41,894 nucleotides of DNA, from assembly GCA_934503195.1 (NCBI GenBank), contig CAKSVM010000019.1:1-41894 (forward strand). The letters are read 5' to 3'. The notes below the pieces were generated by a model. That model made no database searches. It was not told where the DNA came from and worked only from the letters and a program-made list of their open reading frames with translations. The translations under genes were made by a program, and so were the position numbers. Of the stretch, positions 33,255 to 39,500 are shown in pieces. The stretch comes from an uncultured Eubacteriales bacterium. GTDB taxonomy: Bacteria > Bacillota > Clostridia > Oscillospirales > CAG-272. Positions within the stretch are counted from its first letter, which is position 1; the number at the start of each line of letters is the position of its first letter.

Positions 33255-34541
33255 ATGGAAGAAAAGAAAAAGATCCGCGTCGGAATCTTCGGCGTCGGAT
33301 ATCGCGGGAACAGCGTCGGCCGCGGCGGGTCGCTGATCGGCTGCTTTGAGAAGTCGGGCGCGGAGGTCGTCGCGATCTGCGACAACAAGGAGCTTCACCT
33401 TCGCTACTGCAAGGAGCAGTGCTTCAGGAACCGTAAAGTCGGACTCTACACTGATTTCGACTCGTTCATAAAGCACGACATGGACGCCGTTCTCTTAAGC
33501 AACTATTTCCCGGAGCACGCGAAATACGCGATCGCCGTGATGCGCGCCGGAAAGCACGTTCTCTGCGAAACGACGAGCAACATAACCTTAGCCGACGGAG
33601 TCGCGCTCTGCCGCGCCAAGGAGGAGACCGGAATGACCTTCGGGCTTCTCGAAAACTACCCCTACTTCAGGTCAAATCAGGAGATGGAGCGGATCGCGAA
33701 GGGCGGAACGCTCGGTGAGATCGTCTACGCCGAGGGTGAGTATGTCCACCCGGTAAGCCGAATCGAGAAGAATCGGCTCGCGCCCGGAAAATATCACTGG
33801 CGCAACTGGCTTCCGAGAAGCTATTATCTCACCCACTCCCTCGCGCCGCTGATGCAGATGACAGACTCGATGCCAACCAGAGTAACCGCGATGGCGTCCT
33901 TCTCACCCGACGCAATGAAGGGAACAGCAAGCCATGTCGCCGATCTCGCGTCGATTCTGCTGATTCAGACCGACAGAAACGCGGTGTTCAGAGTAACCGG
34001 ATGCGCGGGATTCGCTCAGCACGGAAACTATTACCGTCTCTGCGGCACAAAGGGTTCAGTCGAGTGCGACCGCGGGAATTCGCGCGTCATGCTCACCTAC
34101 AACAGCTGGGATAAGCCCGAGGGAGTCGAACGCTACAGCAGTCATCCGGCTGAGTGGTCGGACGTGAAGCTTGGCGAGCTCGCCGAGGGCGCGGGTCACG
34201 GCGGCGGGGATTTCTTCGTGATCTACAACTTTATCAAAGCGCTTGAGAACGGCACCGAACCGTACTGGAACGTCTACCGCGCGACCGCCATGGCGTCCTG
34301 CGCGATTCTCGCCCACAGAAGTATTCTGAACGGAAACATCGGCTACGACATCCCCGATTTCAGACGTGAGGAGGATAAGCGGAAGTACGAGTTCGACCGA
34401 TCCTCTCCCTTCCCGGACGCCGACGGAAACGTCAACTTCGCCGCGTCGTCAAAGCCCTACGTCCCGACTGATGAGGACTACGCGCAGGCGATTCAGGACT
34501 GGAAGGACACCGGAGTCTGGACCGGGTCCGAGAAGCTGTGA
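33255..34541 (+). CDS. Gfo/Idh/MocA-family oxidoreductase
   Basis: This 428-residue protein has an N-terminal Rossmann domain (IRVGIFGVGYRGNSVGRGG at about 7-25, with an extended glycine-rich turn) and a C-terminal substrate domain (about 135-360). The usual EKP motif is replaced by HVLCETTSN (about residue 97), so the lysine that commonly acts in catalysis is missing at that spot, which occurs in some branches. The C-terminal tail is about 60 residues long and acidic. The predicted role is oxidation or reduction of a sugar or cyclitol, substrate unknown. GAGG lies 9 nt before the ATG. The following binding-lipoprotein gene starts 13 nt after its stop, so the pair forms an operon under the divergent AraC regulator. 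Confidence 0.87.
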   Translation: MEEKKKIRVGIFGVGYRGNSVGRGGSLIGCFEKSGAEVVAICDNKELHLRYCKEQCFRNRKVGLYTDFDSFIKHDMDAVLLSNYFPEHAKYAIAVMRAGKHVLCETTSNITLADGVALCRAKEETGMTFGLLENYPYFRSNQEMERIAKGGTLGEIVYAEGEYVHPVSRIEKNRLAPGKYHWRNWLPRSYYLTHSLAPLMQMTDSMPTRVTAMASFSPDAMKGTASHVADLASILLIQTDRNAVFRVTGCAGFAQHGNYYRLCGTKGSVECDRGNSRVMLTYNSWDKPEGVERYSSHPAEWSDVKLGELAEGAGHGGGDFFVIYNFIKALENGTEPYWNVYRATAMASCAILAHRSILNGNIGYDIPDFRREEDKRKYEFDRSSPFPDADGNVNFAASSKPYVPTDEDYAQAIQDWKDTGVWTGSEKL

Positions 34542-34554
34542 GAAGTGGCAAAGC

Positions 34555-36000
34555 ATGAAATCATACAGACGGCTTGTCTCCCTGCTGCTTTTGGCTGCGA
34601 TGCTTCTCTCGTCCTGTGGCAAGCCCGCGGGCGGCGATGATACCGATCCGGTAACTGAGGGTGAGACCACGGCAAATGAAGTCACGGAATCCGCGCCGGA
34701 TCTTCCCGACGTGACCTTCGCTGGCGAGGAATTCCGGATAATGTACCGCCACGGCGCGCACGCGTATAATATTGAGGACATCTGGGTTGAGGATCAGAAC
34801 GGCGAGGTTATAAACGATGCTGTGTATGAACGCAACCTCGCGCTGGAGGAAAAATTCAAGGTAAAGATCACGCCGATGCCGGAGGCTTCCCCTGTAAAGC
34901 AACTGAGTCAGAACGTCCTCGCGGGAGACGATTTCTGTGAGATTCTCGCCGACCGGAAGCTTGAGCTTTTCCCCCTCACGGTGCAGAACTACGCGTGGAA
35001 CCTGAAGGAGCTCAGATACATAGACTTTGACAAGCCGTGGTGGGACACCAACATGGCGGAGCAAATGGCCATCGGAGACAGTCTTTACATGATGGCCGGG
35101 GATTTCAACCTTAGTTCGACGACCGGCGCGACATTCATCTGGTTCAACAAGAAAATCATGACCGACAACGGGATTGATATGCCATACAAGCTTGTGAACG
35201 ACGGAAAGTGGACAATCGACCGCATGAAAGAGATGATAGCCGCCGTGAGCGGGGATCTGAACGGCGACGGAAAGATGAGCGCGGGAGACCGCTTCGGATT
35301 CCTGACTCAGGTGCCGTACCGGATGCTGTCGGGGTTTGGGGTTCAGATGACCTCGCGCGATGAGACGAACTTCCCGGTACTCAGAACACCGGACGACCGT
35401 ATGTACAGGTCTATGGAGATAATCTCCGGAATCATGAACGACAAGGAACACACAATCTCCTACGACGAGATGGCGAGCGGTCAGGACACGTCGGGATATC
35501 CGCACATTTACGCGTTCGGACGCTCAAAGTTCGCCGAAAATCAGCTTCTCTTCTTCGAATGCGGAATATCCGCGGCGAATGAGTTCCGCGAGATGACGTC
35601 TCCGTACGGAATCATTCCGATGCCCAAGCTCGACGAGGATCAGGAGAGATATTACAATCTGGTCGACGAATACGCGACCGGATGGGTCATTCCGTCTTCA
35701 AGCGCGAAGACTGAGATGACCGACATTCTCCTAGAATACATGGCATACGCTTCCTCGCCGCTCGTTGACGCGGTATATGAGATAACCCTTAAGAGCAAAC
35801 GAATGGATTCGCCCGACGATTCCGAAATGCTCGACCTTATACGCGCGTCTACGCTCTATGAGATCACCTTTGTTATGAACGTCGGCATACGGCAGATGCT
35901 CGAAAAAGCAGTCGCGAGCGGAAATCTCGCGTCGGCCTTCGCGGCGGACAAGGACGCGATAAGTGCGAAGCTCGAAGGCTTCCGCCCCCCGGCCGACTGA
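34555..36000 (+). CDS. Solute-binding lipoprotein of the ABC sugar type, EF-hand-like loop
   Basis: This 481-residue lipoprotein has a lipobox LLSSC (Cys21) after a signal of the form MKSYRRLVSLLLLAAMLLSS, then a Thr/Glu-rich linker and binding domain. It shares NGEVINDAVYERNLALEEKF, DKPWWDTNM, the EF-hand-like loop DLNGDGKMSAGD and RFGFLTQVP with the two other paralogues in the window. The start is the ATG at 34555, just after the oxidoreductase gene; a longer frame back to 34366 lies inside that gene and lacks a signal sequence. The ribosome site is weak (GAGAAG), suggesting coupling to the upstream gene. The ligand is unknown and no permease follows: only a possible gene remnant and a hairpin array. 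Confidence 0.88.
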   Translation: MKSYRRLVSLLLLAAMLLSSCGKPAGGDDTDPVTEGETTANEVTESAPDLPDVTFAGEEFRIMYRHGAHAYNIEDIWVEDQNGEVINDAVYERNLALEEKFKVKITPMPEASPVKQLSQNVLAGDDFCEILADRKLELFPLTVQNYAWNLKELRYIDFDKPWWDTNMAEQMAIGDSLYMMAGDFNLSSTTGATFIWFNKKIMTDNGIDMPYKLVNDGKWTIDRMKEMIAAVSGDLNGDGKMSAGDRFGFLTQVPYRMLSGFGVQMTSRDETNFPVLRTPDDRMYRSMEIISGIMNDKEHTISYDEMASGQDTSGYPHIYAFGRSKFAENQLLFFECGISAANEFREMTSPYGIIPMPKLDEDQERYYNLVDEYATGWVIPSSSAKTEMTDILLEYMAYASSPLVDAVYEITLKSKRMDSPDDSEMLDLIRASTLYEITFVMNVGIRQMLEKAVASGNLASAFAADKDAISAKLEGFRPPAD

Positions 36001-36004
36001 TTCC

Positions 36005-36070
36005 AAGGAGGAAATTTTATCTACTCCGCGCTGTCCGCGCTGATTCCAGCGGTACTTCTGCTGTTTGTGG
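36005..36070 (+). pseudogene. Possible remnant of a membrane-protein gene (ribosome site and first helix, no start codon)
   Basis: Four bases after the binding-protein stop is a strong AAGGAGGA (36005-36012), spaced 6 nt from an ATC triplet (36019). That triplet opens a frame reading YSALSALIPAVLLLFV, a convincing N-terminal membrane helix. It then passes into charged low-complexity sequence that coincides with the hairpin array. No ATG, GTG or TTG stands at the right spacing. It is read here as the 5' stub of a lost third gene of the operon; use of ATC as a rare start, or simple chance, are alternatives. Confidence 0.35.
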
Positions 36071-36204
36071 GTGGTAAGGAACGCCCCGACCGCGGTTCTG
36101 TGCGCGCTATGGGTGTCAGCAAATCTCGAAACCACAAAATTTCAGGTACCCCAGATTCCGGAACCTCATCATATCCTCGGAAACCTCGGATCCTCAAAAC
36201 TCAT

Positions 36205-36390
36205 ACTCCCGGCCGGAGCGAACGCTCCGGCCGCAGGCGGCACGAAGTGGCGTCCGCATCGCCCTGCGAGGCGGATGGCGCGCGGAGTGCGCCACCTGCA
36301 CTCGCGTCCGGGCGGCGAAGCCGACCGGACGCGAGCCGTTCCTGCGCGCCGCGGCGTTTGCCGCGCTTCGCACCCCTTCGGGGGATTTTT
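36205..36390 (+). ncRNA. Hairpin array, probable structured 3' region or small RNA after the binding-protein gene
   Basis: Successive stems can be read directly: GGCCGGAGC/GCTCCGGCC (36211-36232); GTGGCG/CGCCAC (36247-36295) enclosing TCCGC/GCGGA; CTCGCGTCCGG/CCGGACGCGAG (36301-36335) enclosing CGGC-GAA-GCCG; CGCGGC/GCCGCG (36350-36365); and CCCC-TTCG-GGGG followed by ATTTTT. That is five or more hairpins in about 180 bp with the last being a terminator, so the block is likely transcribed from the upstream operon. No promoter of its own is visible. Open frames crossing it in several frames look like composition artefacts. It shares GCCGCGCTTCGCACC with the palindrome at 10.7 kb. Confidence 0.5.
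36371..36390 (+). terminator. UUCG-tetraloop terminator at the end of the hairpin array
   Basis: CCCC (36373-36376), TTCG (36377-36380), GGGG (36381-36384), then ATTTTT. The short C(UUCG)G hairpin is exceptionally stable, but the stem is only 4 bp, so efficiency may rely on the preceding stems. Confidence 0.55.
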
Positions 36391-36554
36391 GCCACGCTTC
36401 ACCCGGGCGCACCGCCAAACGCCGCGCCAGCTCAGGATCCGCGTTTTTTTGGTCAGGATAAGCTGAATTATCGGAGTTCTCACGCGAAAAGGCTTGAATC
36501 TCCTGACCTTATCGCGTGAAAACAGCCATGAATCCACCTTTCCTCATAACCATC
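36391..36554. other. Non-coding spacer with inverted repeats between convergent transcripts
   Basis: It contains a T7 run after a 4-bp CGCG stem (36423-36450), and an 8-bp stem TCACGCGA (36480-36487)/TCGCGTGA (36512-36519) extended by AAGG/CCTT. A further pair GGTCAGGA (36451-36458)/TCCTGACC (36501-36508) excludes part of the latter. These are probably termination structures for the two converging operons; no gene seen. Confidence 0.5.
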
Positions 36555-39500
36555 TCAGCCGAAATATCTGTAAAGGAAGGTCACAATCTGCGCTCTCGTG
36601 CAGATGTTGTCGGGCGCGAACAGACCGTTTCCAACGCCGTTCGTGACGCCGCCGGACACCGCCCAGCTGAACGCGGACGCGTAGTACGAATCTGTCGCGA
36701 CATCGCCGAAAGCTGTTCCTTCAGTCTCTGGTGAACCAGCCATGCGATAGAGGTATGTCACAATCTGCGCCCTCGTGCAGACCTCGTCGGGCGCGAACAG
36801 ACTGTTTCCGATGCCGTTCGTGATACCGTTCTCAACCGCCCACACGACCGCGTCATAGAAGTAGTCCGAGGAGTCAACATCCGTGAACACGCAGTCGCCG
36901 CCGGTCACGGGCGCTCCAACCGCTCTCCAGAGGAAGGTCACCGCCTGCGCTCTCGTGCAGGACGAATCCGGCGCGAATACATCGTCCGCGACACCGTTCG
37001 TGACGCCGTTTCTGACTGCCCAGTCGACGGCGTCCGCGTAGTAGGCGTCTTCCGGAACGTCGACGAACGCCTGATGGGGCGCGGCGAACTCAGCACTGAC
37101 TTTCACATCCGACGCCGGCATCGTGAAATACCAGTTATCACCGTCGGATATGACCGCGATCTCGCCGTAATCTCCGGTCACGGTGAGTTTCACAAGCGTA
37201 TAGCCATCGTCAGGGGTCACTGTGAGAGTGATTCTGGTTCCGCTGTATGCTCTCTCGCGGCTGCTGACAACCTTTCCGCCGTCGGAAACGACAGTTTCGA
37301 CATCAAACGCGTCGAGAACCGGGAGAATAATTCCGGGTTCATCCGGCTTGTCGCTTTCGATAAGTCTCACCGGAATATCGCGCGAGGTCGCGTATTGGTA
37401 AACCGGCGCGTCCTTTGAGTCGGTGAAGACCGTAACGTTCGGAGAATTTTTGAAGATTCCCTCGCCGAGATTCTTCACGTTCTTAAGGATCGTCGCCTCG
37501 GTCAGATGATCGTTGTAAGCGAAGGCCTCTCTTCCGATCGTCTCAACCTTTCCGGGGATAACGACCGACCTTAACGCCGTTCCGAGGAAAGCGGTGTCGC
37601 CAATTGTCACAAGGCTCGACGGGAGAGTCACTTCCTCAAGCGACGCGGAGCTTGCGAACGCTGAGTTTCCGATCGAGGTCACGCCATCCGGAATCACGAT
37701 CGAAGTGAGCTTTTCGCAGATTCCGAAACCATTCGCGCCGATTTCGGTCAGCGACGACGGGAGGTTTACCTTTTCGAGAATACGGCAGTAGAAGAACGCG
37801 TGATCGCCGATCCTTTCGACTCCCTCTGGGATCGTCACCTCAGTGAGTCCTCTCGGGCAGAAGATGAGCTCGCTTCCGTCAGCGTTATAGAGAAGTCCGT
37901 CCTTCGATGAGAAGTATTTTCCACCCGCCGTGACGTTTACCGACGTCAGGTGGTTGCAGCCGAGGACATCGGAACGCTCAAACGCGTCGCCGGGATACTC
38001 GCCTCCGAGCTTTTCGAGTGTTGCGGGGAGATGGATGCTCGTCATTCCCGTGCAGCTCATGAACGCCTGATTCTCAATGACTCTGACGCCCTCGGGAACG
38101 ACAACGCTGGTAAGTCTCACGCAGGCCGCGAAGGCTTCGCTCCTTATCGTCCTGAGAGAGTTCGGGAGAGTGAGCGATTTCATGCCCTCGCACTCATAGA
38201 AGGCTTCACTGCCTACGGTTTCGACGCCCTCCGGGATGACAACGTCAATGAGTCTCCAGCAGAGGTGGAAAGCTCCGGTCGGGATTTCGGTCAGAGTCGA
38301 CGGAATCGTGATTCTCTCAAGCCTCTCGCAGGAGTCGAACGCGTATCCGCCCATCGTTTTAAGTCCCTCGGGGAGATTAACCTCCGGAATATGCGTGCAG
38401 TACTCAAACGCGCGCTCGCCGATGTTTTCAAGCCCCGAGCCGAACGAGACCGAGTCGAGATTCACGCAGTGCGAGAAGGCATAGCTTTCGATCTCCTTCA
38501 CCGTGTCGGGAAGGTCAACCGACGTGATGTTCCGGTTCTCAGCGAAAGCTCCGGAAGCGATTCCGACGACGGCGCGGTTTTCAACAGACGCGGGGATAAC
38601 AAGGTCGGTAAGCTCTCCGACATATCCGGTTATGTATCCGCGCTCGTCGATCGTGAAGTCGCTGAGCGATTCGTCGGCGTCGACGGTGAGCACGCAGTCA
38701 GCAAAGACTCCGTCGGTCGAAAGTACTTTGATCGTCACCGTTCCGGGACGAAGCGCGGTGATCTTTCCGTTTTCGTCAACCGTCGCAAGCCTCGTGTCGA
38801 GCGACTTGTAGACGAGGTCCTTGTGCGTAGCGTTGTCAGGCTCGATTGTGACGTTGAGATTGTAGGTCTCGCGCTGTTTCAGGGTCAGTGCGGTCTTGTC
38901 AAGCGTGATCTTCGTAACCTTTACAAACGCGTCGATACTCTTGAACATAAGTCCGCAGCTGTCGCCAAGCCGGGTTTTCGCGTCGTTCACATACTTCTCA
39001 GCGGTCGAGCCTGAGTGACCATAGACCGTGATCTTCGAGTGGGACGAGATGAAGCCGTTGCCGAGAACCGTTCCGGGATTTTCAATCCGGATGTAATTCT
39101 TAAGGCTGTCAAACGCGTCGTCTCCGATACTTTCAAGCGACGCGGGAAGCGAGGCGTTTTCGAGCGGCGACTGCGAGAAGGCTCCTTCTTCAATCGTTCT
39201 GAGACTCTGTCCGAACTCAACCGATTTCAGCTTCTTGCAGTTGAAGAAAGCGTAATAGCCGATCGAAGTGACCGAGTCGGGGATCTCGACGCTTGTGAAT
39301 CCGCTCGTTTTGAACGCTCCCGACCCGATCGTCAGAAGCGTGTCCGGCAGGACGACATGGTCAGCCTTGCTCCGCTGGAAAGCTGAGCTTCCGATTGACT
39401 TCGTTCCGTCGGCGACCGTGACCGTTCCGATGATTCCGGGTGGGCAGAAGAGGAGCGTTTCGCCGTCGGCGGTGTAAAGAAGTCCGTTCTTTGACGAGTA

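Noticed and set aside
34366..34554. Longer N-terminus for the third binding lipoprotein
   Set aside because: It overlaps the oxidoreductase gene and would bury the lipoprotein signal sequence inside the protein.
36065..36537. Several overlapping open frames of 60-150 codons on both strands
   Set aside because: All are Arg/Pro/Ala-rich, overlap each other and coincide with the hairpin array; no ribosome site or domain motif.
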